A DNA stretch of 64,000 nt, taken from Cordia subcordata. Its lineage: Eukaryota > Streptophyta > Magnoliopsida > Boraginales > Cordiaceae. The first letter of the stretch is position 1, and each line of letters opens with the position of its first letter. The notes under the pieces were generated by a model. The model did no database searches. It was given only the letters and a program-made list of their open reading frames with translations, and was not told where the DNA came from. The stretch covers positions 1,240,001-1,304,000 of the forward strand of contig JAPTOF010000014.1 in the NCBI GenBank assembly GCA_028554755.1, written 5' to 3'. A program made the translations under genes and the position numbers. Shown piece by piece: positions 11,912 through 24,806 of this stretch.

Positions 11912-13410
11912 TGATCATGTCGAGTTTTACACCTACAAGCGTACGGATCATTCGTGGTATAGTAGATTTGAGTGTGGGTATCGTCTCTATAGGGAGGATA
12001 CCTTATTTTGGTCTTTACATGCTCAGGTGCCTAAAATTAGCTACCTGAGAGTGTATGCTTTCTTTAGGATTGAAGGGAGCTCAGAAAAAGGAAAAAAAAA
12101 ACTAAGCTATGGAAGAACTTAAAGGTGCCAAGCTAAGAAAGGAAACCTAACAAAGAAGAAAGGGACTTAGGATGATTGCATTGTAACTACACTAGGGATA
12201 TGATAATGAATTAGGTCTATCTATGGCTCAGAACTTCTATTGCCATTGTGCTAATTGAGGGTCTCTTAACCAATACTAGTGGTTCAACCCTTTAGCTGGG
12301 TTTAACGCTAAGGGCCAATCCCTCATAGCTTATGCAATCCGTGCTTAGAACTTATCCTCTTGGTTGTGTTTAAAGCCAAGGACTAGCACCTAAACACTAT
12401 GTAACATTAAGGCTCGATTAACTAACACTAACGTGGGTAAGGCATATTCTAGTCTAGGTTAACTTATCTGCTTGCCTGGGTTTAAAGCCAAGGATTAGAA
12501 CCTAAACTTGACTATGCAAATCATGTAACCTATTAGCTAGATTTAAAGATAAAGCCCACAATACTAAGCAAAGCCATGAATTAAGCACAATCACAACACC
12601 CATATAAGTAGATAACTTAGGCATTTTAACAAACACATAAACATGCTTGATTTTCAATACGTAGACATATAGAATCATGCCATAGATTTATGTAAACAAA
12701 CATGTATTAAGAGCCAAAGATACACACAAAACTCTTATTTAAAGCCCTAATCTAAAATGCAACATCAACCAACCCTAGATCTAACTCAATTATAAAGCAT
12801 ATTTACGAGAATAAGAAAAGGAATAAGGAACTCCTCTTCAAACCCTTGCTTAAATCCAAAGTAAAATCCTTCAATCTCTTGTTACAAGCTTTAATCCTAA
12901 CTTGGTTTGGTGTGGGATGGTGGTTTTGGGTGTTCGGTGAAGTGGGTAAAGGGTTAGGGTTCATTAAGGTTTAAGAAAACAAAGTTCCTCCCCTAAAATG
13001 ACATAAAATAGGCACATAAAACAGGCTATTTATAGATTTTTCAGTGCAAGTACCGGGGGACCCTACCGGCTAGTTGGTAACAAGAGGGGTTGACCGATAA
13101 CAAATATGCTTTCTGGATCAACCGACTGACCCAACCGATCAACTGGTACACTCGACCGGTATAGACTTTGCTTTTTTGCAATTACCAGCTAACCAGTAGG
13201 TAGCCGGTTCTTCTTTGAACCCCAGCCGGTAACTCCATTTGATCTTCAATCTTCAATCTTTGTTCTCTTGACCTTCAATATTTAGCTCATTTCTTCGTCG
13301 TTTAAGCTAGACCCTTCCCAAAACTCACATAAAATACAAGATATAACACTTAGTGTAGTATTTGTGCATCTAAATGTATTATGTACAAATATTAACAATT
13401 ATGCATAAAA
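11912..13410 (-). repeat. NA-family LTR 3, left part (rest at 26644-26739)
   Basis: The left edge is TGATCATGTCGAG. The U5 module follows at about 11938-12000, then four palindromes of the GGCT..TTTAAAGCC type (near 12290, 12355, 12470 and 12535), a GC-rich GACCGG/CCGGTA cluster (13050-13240) and a TATA box at 13027-13034 on the minus strand. It is split by the copia insertion at 13411; the U3 end continues at 26644-26739. The total without the insertion is about 1.6 kb. It carries the empty site (12295-12299) of the solo LTR found in LTR 4. Confidence 0.82.
13027..13034 (-). promoter_or_regulatory. LTR TATA box
   Basis: Plus-strand TATTTATA, read TATAAATA on the minus strand, lies just downstream of the GC-rich cluster at 13050-13240. 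The same arrangement occurs at 33152-33159 in LTR 4. Confidence 0.5.
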
Positions 13411-14497
13411 TGTAGGATTGATAAAATTAATGTGGTCTATTCTAGTCCATATTTTCAAAAATTCTTCCTAGAAAGCAAGCTAGAAAAATAAAATAACCAT
13501 ATAACACACACAAGAACGTACTTAAGAACATATAGAATATAACTAGTATTTGCAAAAATGTGTAAAGCTAACCTCTTGAAGCATGGGGACTGTGATGAAG
13601 CTATAATCATCAGAACTTCGTTCCCGCTCATGAACAAGGTCACAAAAAAATTTTACTATAAAGGTGTCAGAATAGGCAACTCCTTAGTATTCTTCACAAT
13701 ACCCATAGCTAAGTTCAATCCTTTGGCCTGTGTATTATCACCTTCTTAGCTAGTCATGTTGCCAACCATCCTTGGTCATGGAATCTCTTGATCTTGGGGA
13801 TGAGTCTCAAGCCATATGACCGATACACCCATAACGGTAGTATCACTAGATCTAGATTTGGATGATAAAGTTGGCCAATCCCAAAGGGGGCACATAGATT
13901 CCATATTGCATGTGTATGTTCCAATTAATTAGAACTTAGTACTCAATGCACAAGGCTGTTGATCCTAATAAAGTAAGATCTCACACATAGTGAATCAAAG
14001 TACCAGACCTTAACTTCATTAGTTCATCCACATATGCTCAAGATTAAGCGTAATGATCATTTAGTCGCAGTAAGTATCTTGTTTTCTTTCTTTGATAGGG
14101 CATCTCTAGAAAACATACTCATAACGGTCCTGTCCAATATGTGACACATGTATTATTGAGACAAACCCAGAAAGTCCTCTAATGACCTAGGTAGATCACC
14201 CTCAACGAGGAGACTTGTTCAATATAACCTTATCCTTGTAGAGTGTCCAACACTACCATTTGGTTACGGACTTAATTTATGACGTGACTAAATCTAGACT
14301 TGGACTTATTATACGTCCGACCTCACTATACACCCTAGTCATTAGTTCAAGTCAAGGGACCTTTATACATATATCAGTAAAACATACCAAAGATAATATG
14401 TAAGAAACTCATAATGCCATTTAACAACATTATTATACATTGTTTAACATCCAAAATATCATAAACAAGTGCGCTTTAGGGCATACTAATCCTAATA
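13411..14497 (-). repeat. Copia 3' LTR with internal deletion
   Basis: It matches both ends of the 5' LTR 24807-26643, but about 750 bp, equivalent to roughly 25095-25850 and including the TATA region, is missing near 13705. The minus-strand start is TATTAGG rather than TGTTAGG, preceded by the purine tract GCAGGAGAT (about 14498-14506). The different LTR lengths show decay after insertion. Confidence 0.8.
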
Positions 14498-14511
14498 ATC
14501 TCCTGCTTACA

Positions 14512-16530
14512 CTAAAGATCATTTTTACACAACTTAATACCCATAGAATCCAAATGTGTGGTAAACATTTTCTCTGGAAAAGTCTTTGTAAATAGGTTCG
14601 CCAAGTTTTTTGCTGAAGCTATCTTTTCAACTACTACATCTCCTCTTTGATAAACGCACTAATCAAATGATATTTCCGTTCAATGTGTTTACCCTTTTCG
14701 TGATTCCTGGGCTCTTTGCATTGTGAAACAACATCGTTGTTGTCACAATACAATATTATCAGTCTGTGAGCTGCTGGCACAACCTCTAAGTCTAAAAGGA
14801 ACTTTCTTAGCCATACTACCTCTTTTGTAGCCTCAAATGCTGCTATATACTCGGCCTCTATGGTAAAGTTAGTAATACAATTTTGCTTCACACTTCTCCA
14901 CGAAATAGATCCTTTTGATAGAGTGAAAACATATCTAGAAATAGACATCCTGGAATCTCTGTCGGACTAGAAATTATACTCCAACACATAATCTTTCGTC
15001 CCTCGTAGGAACTTAAATATATGCTTAACCGTGACCCAATGTGTTAGTCTAGGGTTTGACTGATATTTACTAACCATGTCAATAGCAAAGCAGATATCTA
15101 GTTTAGTACATAACATGGCATACATGAGGCTTCCAACCATCGAAGTAAAAGGAACTCGCTTCATGCTCTCTATCTTCTTAGGTTTTTTAAGACATTGATC
15201 CCGAGATAGATAAACTCCATGTCTAGAAGGTAATGAGGCCTTCTTAGAGCTTTGCATGTTAAACTTGACCAATATCTTCTCAATAAATGAAGCTTGAGAT
15301 AGGGCTAGCCTTCTATTCTTACAATCTCGCATAAGCTTAATCCCTATAACATAACTAGCTTCTCCTAAATCTTTCATTTGAAATTGAGCAAAAAGCCAAA
15401 CCTTGACAGATGATAACATCCCCACATCATTTCTGATTAGTAAGATATCATCCATATACAGAACCAAAAAGCTACAGCATTTCCATTACATCTCTTATAC
15501 ACATAAGGTTCATCAATATTTTGGTCAAAACCATAAGATTTAATTGCTCAATCAAATTTGATGCTTCATGCTCTAGATGCCTGCTTTAATCCATAAATGG
15601 ATTTCTTAAGCTTACAAACCATATGTTTGTGGCCTTTAGCAACATATCCATCTGGTTGTGTCATGTAAATAGTCTCGTCAAGCTCTCCATTAAGAAAAGA
15701 TGTCTTGACATCCATTTTCCATATCTCGTAGTCATAATGACATGCAATGGCAAGAAATATCCTGATAGATTTAAGCATGGCTATTGGTGAGAAAGTTTTC
15801 TCATAATCGATTCCTTCTTTTGGAGTATAACCTTTCGTCACCAACCTTGCTTTAAAGGTTTCAAATATTTCATCAACTCCTCTTTCCCTGTTATAGACCC
15901 ATTTTCCCCCTATAGGTTTTATCCCTTTAAGTGCAACCACAAGATCCCAAACTTTGTTAGAATACATAAATTCTAACTCTGAATCCATTGTCTTGTACCG
16001 TTAGTTAGCATTTATGTCATAAATTGCTTCATCCTAACTTAAGGGATCCACTACCTAATCCTCTAAAGAAGTCTGAAATGACTCTCCATAGAATCTATTA
16101 GGAGGCCTGGGTATCCTCTTACTATGATGAAGCTCTAATATATTAGGTGTAAAATGTTGTTCTTTTCATTAACAGTTACCACAGGTGTTACTGGATATTC
16201 TTGTGAAATCACTTCTAGAAAAACTTTAGAATCTAGTGTTTTCTGGATCATTTCATCATTCTCTAAGTATCTAGCATGGGTGCTTATAAACACCTTTTGC
16301 TCCTTAGGATTATAAAAGATCCCATCTCTAGTTCCCTTAAGATACCCAATAAAATAGCACAATTCGGATCTTGGTTCCAACTTTGAAGCATTACTATTAA
16401 GTATACAAAATGGACAACCCCAAATGTGGAGATGATTTAAACTAGTCTTATGCTTGGTCCACATTTCTTATAGTGTCCTAGGTATTGATTTAGATGGCAT
16501 CAAGTTCAAGATGTATACTATTATCGCAAA
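14512..16530 (-). pseudogene. Copia pol, C-terminal half: integrase end, reverse transcriptase, RNase H
   Basis: Minus strand. From right to left the relic reads: integrase C-terminal region (16135-16530, with SLNHLHIWGCPF and SELCYFIGYLKGTRDGIFY); reverse transcriptase palm (15566-15988, with GIKPIGGKWVY, KARLVTKGYTPKEGIDYEKT and KMDVKTSFLNGELDETIYM); the catalytic YMDD box near 15455; the RT thumb (14967-15467, with LCTKLDICFAIDMVSKY); RNase H (14634-14948, with IEAEYIAAFEATKEVVWL); and the conserved tail ending at a stop at 14512-14514. Frameshifts separate the blocks, for example near 15490-15565 and 14950. The enzyme would copy and process element RNA in cytoplasmic particles; this copy cannot. 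The upstream half of the protein lies at 21348-23204. Confidence 0.9.
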
Positions 16531-16535
16531 GGCAT

Positions 16536-18369
16536 TATTAGGATTAGTATGCCCTATAATCATTTTCTGTTAAATAGCATTATGAGTTTCTTACATATTA
16601 CCTCTATTATGTTTTATTGATGCATGTATAAAGGTCCTTTGACTTGAACTAATAACTTGGGTGCGCAGTGAGGCTAGACACATAGGTCCAAGTCTAAATT
16701 TAGTTACGTCATAAATTGAATCCATAACCAAATAGTAGTGTTGGGCAGTCTACTGGGATAAAGTGATATTGAGCAAGTCTCCTCTTTGAGGGTGATCTAC
16801 CTAGGTCATTGGAAGACTTTCTAGATTTGTCACAATAGTACGTGCATCACGTATTGGATAGGACTATTATGAGTGTGTTTTCTAGAGACATACTATCAAA
16901 GAAAGAAAACAAGACACTCACTACTACAAAATGATCATTGCTCTTAATCTTGAGAATATGTGGATGAACTAATGAAGTTAGGGTTTGGTATTTTGATTCA
17001 CTGTGGGTGAGATCTTATTTTATTAGGATCAATAGCCTTGTGCATTGAGTGCTAAGTTCTAATTAATTGAAACATGCATATGCAATATGGAACCTATGTG
17101 CCCCCTTTAGGATTGTCCATATTTATCATCCAAATCTAGATCTAGTGATACTACTTTTATGGGTGTATCGAACATATGGCTTGAGGGTCGCTCCAAAGAT
17201 CAAAAGATTCCATGACCAATGATGGTTGGCAATAGGACAAAAGACCCAAAAAGAAAAGATGCAGCTAAGGAGGTGATAGTACACAAGCCAAAGGACCGGC
17301 CTTAGTTGTGGGTATACATAGAGGGGCATTATGATCGGTTATTTAGTAGGTCAAAGACAAAGTTCACACTCTTTTGTGATAAGCTTTTGGATAATAGCAG
17401 TTATTCTTGGAGTGCAACTTTGATCTTATGGTGGAATAGACCGAAGTTAAAAATAATTATTATGTTGCCTAGATCAGGCAAGGACATTTTTTATTATTTT
17501 TGGAAGCCAAGGTAAATTGTGTCTTCTTGGTCCCTTTCCTAGTTGAAATGACTTTGAGAGAGTAATCTTGAAAGAGCAAATTCCATATTATGGTAATAGC
17601 TTTATTGGGCCAAAGCTTGGAATTGGGTTTGGGCTATCTTTAAAGTCCAAGATAACCTAATTGGGCTTGCATTGTTTTTTATTGGGCTTGGCCCTCCACA
17701 TGGATTATGGACTATGTGTTGGGCTTGAATTGTGGGCTTAGCCCAATCTCCCAAGACATGCTAGAAAGTTACCACAGGAAGAATTCAAATTGTACAAGTA
17801 ACTTCCATGACATGTGGCAAACATTTACTACTAGGAAAAAGTTTTCCACAAGGAAAGTTTACAAGGTTTAGGTGCCAAACTTTTTCTATAAAAAGGCAAG
17901 ACCTTAAACCATTTCCAGCATCCAAAACTTTGTAGTTGATCTCTTCCATTTTGGCAAGAGAATACTATAATACATAGTATACACTTATTGTGTGATTTTT
18001 TGCTTTAGATTTTCAAGAGCATATTAGTTTTCTTCTTCCCATACAAGAGGTTGTTCTCTCAATAAAAGTTTCTTTAACTATAGGGAAGAAGACTAGGGAG
18101 TTACATATTACGACACCCTTGCAGTAAAATTTTTTGTTGCCTTGTTCCTGAGTGGGAACGAAGCTCGTGATAGTTTTAGCTTCATCAAAGGCCCTACGCT
18201 TCAAGAGGTTAGCTTTACATATTTTGCAAATACTAGTTATGTTCCATATGTTCTTAAGCATGTTCTTGTGTGTGTTATGTGGTTATTTTATTTTCCTAGC
18301 ATGTTTTCTTGGTTGTATTTTTGAAAATATAGACTAGGATAGACCACATGTAATATTATCAATCCTATA
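16536..18369 (+). repeat. 5' LTR of nested copia copy
   Basis: It starts TATTAGGATTAGTATGCCC (the usual TG mutated to TA) and ends CAATCCTATA, 1834 bp, collinear with the inverted 24807-26643. It contains the TATA box at 17887-17894. The primer site follows two bases after the end. Confidence 0.88.
17887..17894 (+). promoter_or_regulatory. Copia LTR TATA box
   Basis: TATAAAAA in the context TTTTTCTATAAAAAGGCAAG. The same context is kept at 20582-20589 in the 3' LTR and, inverted, at 25283-25290 in the host element's 5' LTR, so it is likely the core promoter. Confidence 0.65.
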
Positions 18370-18371
18370 AT

Positions 18372-18383
18372 TGGTATTAGAGC
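18372..18383 (+). promoter_or_regulatory. Primer-binding site, initiator tRNA-Met type
   Basis: TGGTATTAGAGC differs by one transition from the plant initiator-Met primer site TGGTATCAGAGC. It starts two bases after the 5' LTR end and fixes the plus orientation. Confidence 0.85.
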
Positions 18384-19651
18384 GTAGGCTCACACACAAC
18401 ATGCTTAGACTATGCAAGAATATTATATTTTCATAAATATGTTAGTCCTCTTGTGAGTGGCAAGATTAGGAAATGTTGTGTTGCATATACATGCGGTTTT
18501 ATGCTTGTATGTGCACTTGATATAAAATCCTTTTGATGGTTCGTATTTGTGCATGATAGAGTTTTGTGTGCGGTCAACAAAGCTTGGCCATAGGCGATTT
18601 CATGTATAGATCTTTATGGTAATTGCTTGTAGCTTCCTTTAAGAGAAGCATAGGATATTTTGATATCCTTGTAATGTTTCTTTTATGATTGTAAGCTTGT
18701 ATTAATAATAGGAAAATACATTATTGTTGTAATCTTCAAGACACCAAGGAGAGAAGTAAAGAAAAAGAGCATACGGGAGCAAATATGTCTCAGTCAGTCA
18801 ATCGGCTCCTCCTTAGCGATCGACCAACTCTGGTAGAAATTGCAACAAAGATTGCTATTTTATGCTTTTGAATTGAAGATTGTAGGAAGCCACCAAAGAA
18901 GGATTTTGACATTTTTTTGTGGATGTTTATAATGCATTGATATATCTTTTAACATATTTGCATAAGCATAAACATGATTACCACCTAGAAATATGCCCAC
19001 TCATTAGGTTTTTAAAATTGGCCAATCCTATGTGTTAATTTCTCAAAGATAGTTAAGTTCATTTAAATGAGATTGACTTAGACAAGATAATTGTAAGCTA
19101 TTATGTCTAAAGATGCTATGCAATCTCATAATAAAAATGAAAAATTTAACTTGAGATTTACAATATGACAACCTAAGGGTCCATACACCTATATTTATGT
19201 AAATAATCTATTATGGTATTGCAATGTTTTAGTAATACTAAGGGGATTTGCAAAAACCAAAGTGTTTTGTAAATCCAAAGTGTGTTTAGATCTAAAACAA
19301 AAGGCAAGAATACCAAAAATAGACAAAACCCTTATGTTAAAATATTTAGTGGGAAAGGGGATTGGAACTACCCCACGGCTTTCCATATTCGATTCACGCT
19401 AATGGTAAATGTCATTAACTTCCTCAACGGAAAGTGGCACTTTATCAAGATTTAGCAAGGTGAATTTAAAATGTTTATTCAAAAAAAGGGAGTTAGTGAA
19501 TTTGGCCATCCTATCAGTGGAATTCTTCACTAAAGATCGCCTTACACAACATTGATTAAAGTCACTACCCTATTGGAAGGCTTAAATCAAGAATGTTATG
19601 GTGAATGAACATAAGGAATGGGTATACACTTAACTTAATGGTAGGTTTGGC
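18384..19651 (+). other. Copia leader of the nested copy
   Basis: No gene. It matches the inverse of 23524-24792 closely, base by base where compared. It includes a small GGTCGATCG-type cluster at about 18795-18835 and a segment near 19250-19350 that yields a 63-residue reading frame on the minus strand, conserved in the other copy only because the DNA is. It ends at the deletion joint with the 3' LTR. Confidence 0.8.
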
Positions 19652-21342
19652 TATGTGGATGAACTAATGAAGTTAGGGTTTGGTACTTTGATTCACTGTG
19701 GGTGAGATCTTCCTTTATTAGGATCAATAGCCTTGTGCATTGAGTGCTAAGTTCTAATTAAGTGGAACATACATATGCAATATGGAATCTATGTGCCCCC
19801 TTTGTGATTGTCTATATTTATCATCTGAATCTAGATCTAGTAATACTATGTTTATGGGTGTGTCGGTCATATGGCTTGAGGGTTGCTCTCGAGATCAAGA
19901 GATTTAATGACCAAGGATGGTTGGCAATAGGATGAAAGACCCAAAAAGAAAAGATGCAACAAAAGAGGTGATAGTACACAGGCCAAAGTATCGGCCTTAG
20001 TTGTGGGTATACATAGAAGGGCATTATGATTAGTTATTTATTATGTCAAAGACAAAGTTCATATTTTTTGGTGAGAAGCTTTTGGGTAATAACAATTATT
20101 CTTGGAGTGCAACTTTGATCTTATGGTGGAGTATATCGGAGTTAAAAATAATTATTATGTCGCCTAGATTGGGCAAGGATATTTTTTATTATTTTTAGGA
20201 GTCAAGGTTAATTGTGTCTTCTTGGTCCTTTCCCTAGTTGATATGACTTTGAGAGAGAAATCTTGAAAGAGCAATTTCCATATTGTGGTAATAGCTTTAT
20301 TGGGCCAAAGCTTGGAATTGGGTTTGGGCTATCTTTAAAGTCCAAGATAACCTAATTGGGCTTGCATTGTTTTTTATTGGGCTTGGGCCTCCACATGGAT
20401 TATGGACTATGTGTTGGGCTTGAATTGTGGGCTTAGCCCAATCTCCCAAGACATGCTAGAAAGTTACCACAAGAAGGATTCAAATTGTACAAGTAACTTC
20501 CATGACATGTGGCAAACATTTACTACTAGGAAAAAGTTTTCCACGTGGAAAGTTTAAAAGGTTTAGGTGCCAAACTTTTTCTATAAAAAGGCAAGACCTT
20601 AAACCATTTCCAGCATCCAAAACTTTGTAGTTGATCTCTTCCATTTTGGCAAGAGAATACTATAAGACATAGTACACACTTCTTTTGTGGTTTTTTGCTC
20701 TAGATTTTGAAGAGCATATTCCTTTGCTTCTTCCCACACAAGAGGCTATTGTCTCAAGAAAAGTCTCTTTAACAATTGGGAAGAAGGCTAGGAAGTTGCA
20801 TATTGCGACACCTTTTTAGTAAAATTTTTTTGTGGCCTTGTTCGTGAGCGGGAACAAAGCTCATGACGGTTTTAGCTTCATCAAAGGCCCCACGCTTCAA
20901 GTGGTTAGCTTTACATATTTTGCTAATACTAGTTATGTTATATATGTTCTTAAGCATGTTCTTGTATGTGTTATGTGGTTATTTTATTTTCCTAGCATGT
21001 TTTCTTGGTGGTATTTTTGAAAATATGCACTAAGATAGACCACATGTAATATTATCGATCCCACAACTAAGGATTTGCCTATTGCGACACCCTTATACTA
21101 AATTTTTGGTGGCCTTGTTTGTGAGTAAAAACAAAGCTCATGACAGTTATTGCTTCATCAAAAGCCCTACGCTTCAAGAGGTTAGCTTTATATATTTTGC
21201 AAACACTAGTTATGTTCTATATATTATTAAGCATGTTCTTGTGTGTGTTATGTGGATATATTATTTTCCTAGCATGTTTTCTTAGTTAAATTTTTGAAAA
21301 TATGGACTAGGATACACTACTCTTAATATTATCGATCTTACA
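19652..21342 (+). repeat. 3' LTR of nested copia copy, 5'-truncated, end duplicated
   Basis: It matches the 5' LTR from about 16957 onward. The last 280 bp occur twice in tandem (about 20783-21062 and 21063-21342): both begin near a CTAGG/CTAAGG motif followed by TATTGCGACAC, and both end with the LTR terminus (CGATCCCACA and CGATCTTACA). The second end abuts the GGCAT target duplication. Confidence 0.82.
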
Positions 21343-21347
21343 GGCAT

Positions 21348-23204
21348 ACCCCTAAAAGGATAAAGGTACTGATGCATGACTCATCATTGACCTAACCATA
21401 TTTAATAGGGTACAATTTCTTCTCTCTGCTAAACCATTTTGCTGGGGAGACCCTGGTGCAGTTAACTGAGACACAATCCCTTCTTATGTAAGATAGTCTT
21501 TGAACTCACTTGAGAGGTATTCGCCACCTTGATCAAACTTAAGGCTTTGATACGTTTATCTAAGTTTGACTTCACCTCAGCCTTGAACTGCTTAAATTTC
21601 TTGAAGGATTCAGATTTACGTCGCATCAGATATACATATCCATATCTAAAGTAATCATCAGTAAAGGTAATGAAATACTCATAACCTCCTCGTGCTAGTT
21701 TGCTCACAAGACCACACACATCGATATGAACCAATTCCAATACTTCTTTGGCCCTTTCTTCTCTAGAAAAAAATGATCGTTTGGTCATCTTTCCTTTGAG
21801 GCAAGATTCACACAGAGGCAGATCTTCGAGATCTGATAAGCTAGGATACCCATCCTCAACTAATCTCCGTATCCACTTTAGACTAATATGTCCAAAGCAT
21901 AGATGCCAAAGATAAGTATCATTGGTTGAAGAAACCTTTCTTTTCCAGGAATTAGTTCGTTCTATATTATGCAGTGAATTTGTAATAGGTTTCATATAGA
22001 ATAAGTTATCATGCATGCTACTAGGATAGATAATATTTTAATCTCTCCTGATATGAACACTAGAATGGAAATTAATGCAAAAACTATCTAATATAGATTA
22101 CAAAATAGAGATAAGGTTTTTACGTACATCTAGAACATAATAAACATTGTTCAAAAATAACTTCCCATTACATGGAAAATTTAAGCCCATTCATCCCACT
22201 GCAGCAGCCCATACTTTTGCTCCGTTACCCATCCTCAAAGCAAAATCCCCTTTAGCTAGTTCCTTCATTTCTTGAAACTAATGCAAAGAATTGCAAATAT
22301 GGTTAGTGGCTTCAGAGTCTACAATCCAAGAATCAGTAGAATCAACCACTGAACAAGTTTCAATGTCGAACAAAAGGGGTGTACCTATCTGGCCTCGTGC
22401 CAGGTACTTCGGGCAATCCCTTTTCCAGTGCCCTTTCTGGCCACACTTAAAGTATTTTTCCTTGGGCTTTTCACCTGTCAATTGTTTGGGCTGTTCGCAA
22501 TTGTTTTTCTTTTTCCCTCAACCATGGTTTTGCTTCCCTTTTCCTTTGAACATTTTCCCTTTTGGGTTAAGTCCAGAAGTGGATACTTTAACTATGTTTA
22601 CGTGGCCCTTATTTTTCATTACGGCTTCTGTAGCTAGAAGCCTTTTTATTAATTTCGACATATCCATGTTCATCTTGCCCATATTATAATTAAGCTTGAA
22701 CCGGGTGTAAAACGGTGGTAGAGTCTCTAAAATCATGTCTACCTTTGACTGTTCATCTATGTTTGCCCCTAGGATCTTGGTAATATTGAAGTAATCCATC
22801 ATTTTGAGCATATGCTCCTTGATAGATGCTCCTTCTGCCATCCTTTGATCTATAATTTCTCTAAGAGCACCTTACCTTACGAGCCTACTCTTATCGGTAA
22901 ACATAGAGATAGTGAGGTCATGATTTCTTTTGTAGTTTCCATATGATATGCTTGCTCTACAAAATATCTGACATAGAAGCCATCATATAACACTTGCCAT
23001 ACTATTGGCCTTCTACCATTTTGCCTCAGCATCTTTTTGGGCTTCAGAAGAGTTTGTCCTCACAATAGGACAAGGAGTTGTTAGGACATACTTGTACTCT
23101 TTTGCGGTGAGTACTATGCCCAAGTTTCATTCCCAGTCCACAAAATTCGATCCAGTGAGCTTGTACTCTTTGAGAATTGTAGCTAGTGGACTGAACGAAG
23201 ACAT
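21348..23204 (-). pseudogene. Copia gag, protease and N-terminal integrase
   Basis: Minus strand from ATG near 23204 (LATILKEYKLTGSNFVDW, a typical copia gag start). The gag body runs to about 22518, with EGASIKEHMLKMMDYFN and ILETLPPFYTRF. The zinc knuckle is at 22413-22454 (YFKCGQKGHWKRDC; the first cysteine has become tyrosine). The protease motif WIVDSEATNHIC at about 22296-22331 has glutamate in place of the catalytic-loop glycine. The pre-integrase zinc region is near 21760-21950 (LWHLCFGHIS; LPLCESCLKGKMTKRSF), followed by the integrase core HIDVCG and TDDYFRYGYVYLM. Frameshifts and stops occur throughout, and the core's second aspartate lies in another frame near 21520. The integrase is cut at 21347 by the nested copy and resumes at 16530. 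Confidence 0.9.
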
Positions 23205-24792
23205 TTTTCTATATATACAACAATATAATCATAATTATTTTATGAGTATGGAATTGATACATGTATAATATGTATGCTATATTTGGAAATAAAACATACA
23301 AGTACTTTTACATCATTGGTCTTTGAGTAGATTAACCCTTAAACTACTCGATGTAATAGTGTCTCAACATCTTCACAAGAACTCCACCGATGGGATGGCC
23401 GAACTTATGAACGTTAAGTTAAGCGCCAACACTTATTTGAATTGACAATTATCTGGATATGATGCAATTGAATAATTCAATCACTATTTTGTTTGGCTTC
23501 TGGTAGTGAACTCTATCGATGGGATAGCCAAACCTACCATTAAGTTAAGTGTATACCCATTCCTTAAGTTCATTCACCATAACATTCTTGATTTAAGCCT
23601 TCCGATAGGGTAGTGACTTTAATCAATGCTGTGTGAGGCGATCTTTAATGAAGAATTCCACCAATAGGATAGCCAAACTCACTAACACCCTTTTTTGAAT
23701 AAACATTTTAAATTCACCTTGCTAAATCTTGATAAAGTGTCACCCTCCATTGAGGAAGTTAATGACATTTACCATTGGCGTGAATTGGATATGGAAAGCC
23801 GTGGGGTATTTCTGGTCCCCTCTCCTACTCAATATTTTAATATAAGGTTTTTCTCTATTTTTGGTATTCTTGCCTTTTGTTTTAGATCTAAACACACTTT
23901 GGATTTGTGAAACACTTTGCTTTTTGCAAATCCCCTTAGTATTACTAAAATATTGCAATACTATAATAGATTATTTACATAAATATGGGTGTACAGACCC
24001 TTAGGTTGTCATATTGTAAATCTCAAGTTAAGTTTTTCATTTTGTCATGAGATTGCATGGCATCTTTAGACATAATTGCTTACAATTATCTTGTCTAAGC
24101 CAATCTCATTTAAATGAACTAAACTGTTTTTGAGAAATTAACACATAGGATTCGCCAATTTTAAAAACCTAATGAGTGGGCATATTTCTAGGTGGTAATC
24201 ATGTTTATGCTTATGCAAATATGTTAAAACATAATCAATGCATTATAAACATCCACCAAAAAATGTCAAAATCCCTTTTTGGTGGCTCCCTGCAATCTTC
24301 GATTCAAAAAGCATAAAATAGCAATCTTTGTTGCAATTTCTACCAGAGCCGGTCGATCGCTAAGGAGGAGCCGATCAACCGACTGAGACATATTTGCTCC
24401 CATATGCTATTTTTCCTTGCTCCTCTCCTTGGTGTCTTGAAGATTGCAACAATAATGTATTTTCCTATTGCTAATACAAGCTTACAATCATAAAAGAAAC
24501 ATTACAAGGATATCAAAATATCTTATGTTTCTTTTAAATGAAGCTACAAGCAATAACCATAAAGATCTATACATGAAATCGCCTATGGCCAAGCTTTGTT
24601 GACCGTACACGAAACTCTATCATGCACACATACGAGCCATCAAAAGGATTTTATATCAACTGCACATACAAGCATAAAACCACAAGTATATGTAACACAA
24701 CATATCCTAATCTTGCCACTCACAAGATGACTAACATATTTATGTAAATACAATATTCTTGCATAGTCTAAGCATGTTGTGTGTGAGCCTAA
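23205..24792 (-). other. Copia 5' leader
   Basis: No gene. This long untranslated leader lies between the primer site and gag. From 23524 to 24792 it mirrors 18384-19654. It contains a GGTCGATCG-type cluster at about 24340-24385, also present in the other copy. Confidence 0.75.
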
Positions 24793-24804
24793 GCTCTGAT
24801 ACTA
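24793..24804 (-). promoter_or_regulatory. Primer-binding site, initiator tRNA-Met type
   Basis: Plus-strand GCTCTGATACTA is the complement of TAGTATCAGAGC, one mismatch from the initiator-Met primer site. It lies two bases from the LTR edge at 24807. Confidence 0.83.
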
Positions 24805-24806
24805 AT

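Larger units (their letters stand above)
16536..21342 (+). mobile_element. Second copia copy, inserted head-on into the first
   Basis: A perfect 5-bp duplication GGCAT flanks it (16531-16535 and 21343-21347). It lies inside the integrase of the minus-strand copia element, and the host reading frame resumes on both sides. It comprises a full 5' LTR, primer site, about 1.28 kb of leader and a 5'-truncated 3' LTR. All coding sequence is absent because a deletion joins the leader to the middle of the 3' LTR at about 19652, through a shared TAT. It belongs to the same family as its host. Confidence 0.9.

Noticed and set aside
22291..22689. Plus-strand 132-codon frame over copia gag
   Set aside because: It is antisense of the gag zinc-knuckle region, whose minus-strand frame matches a known family.
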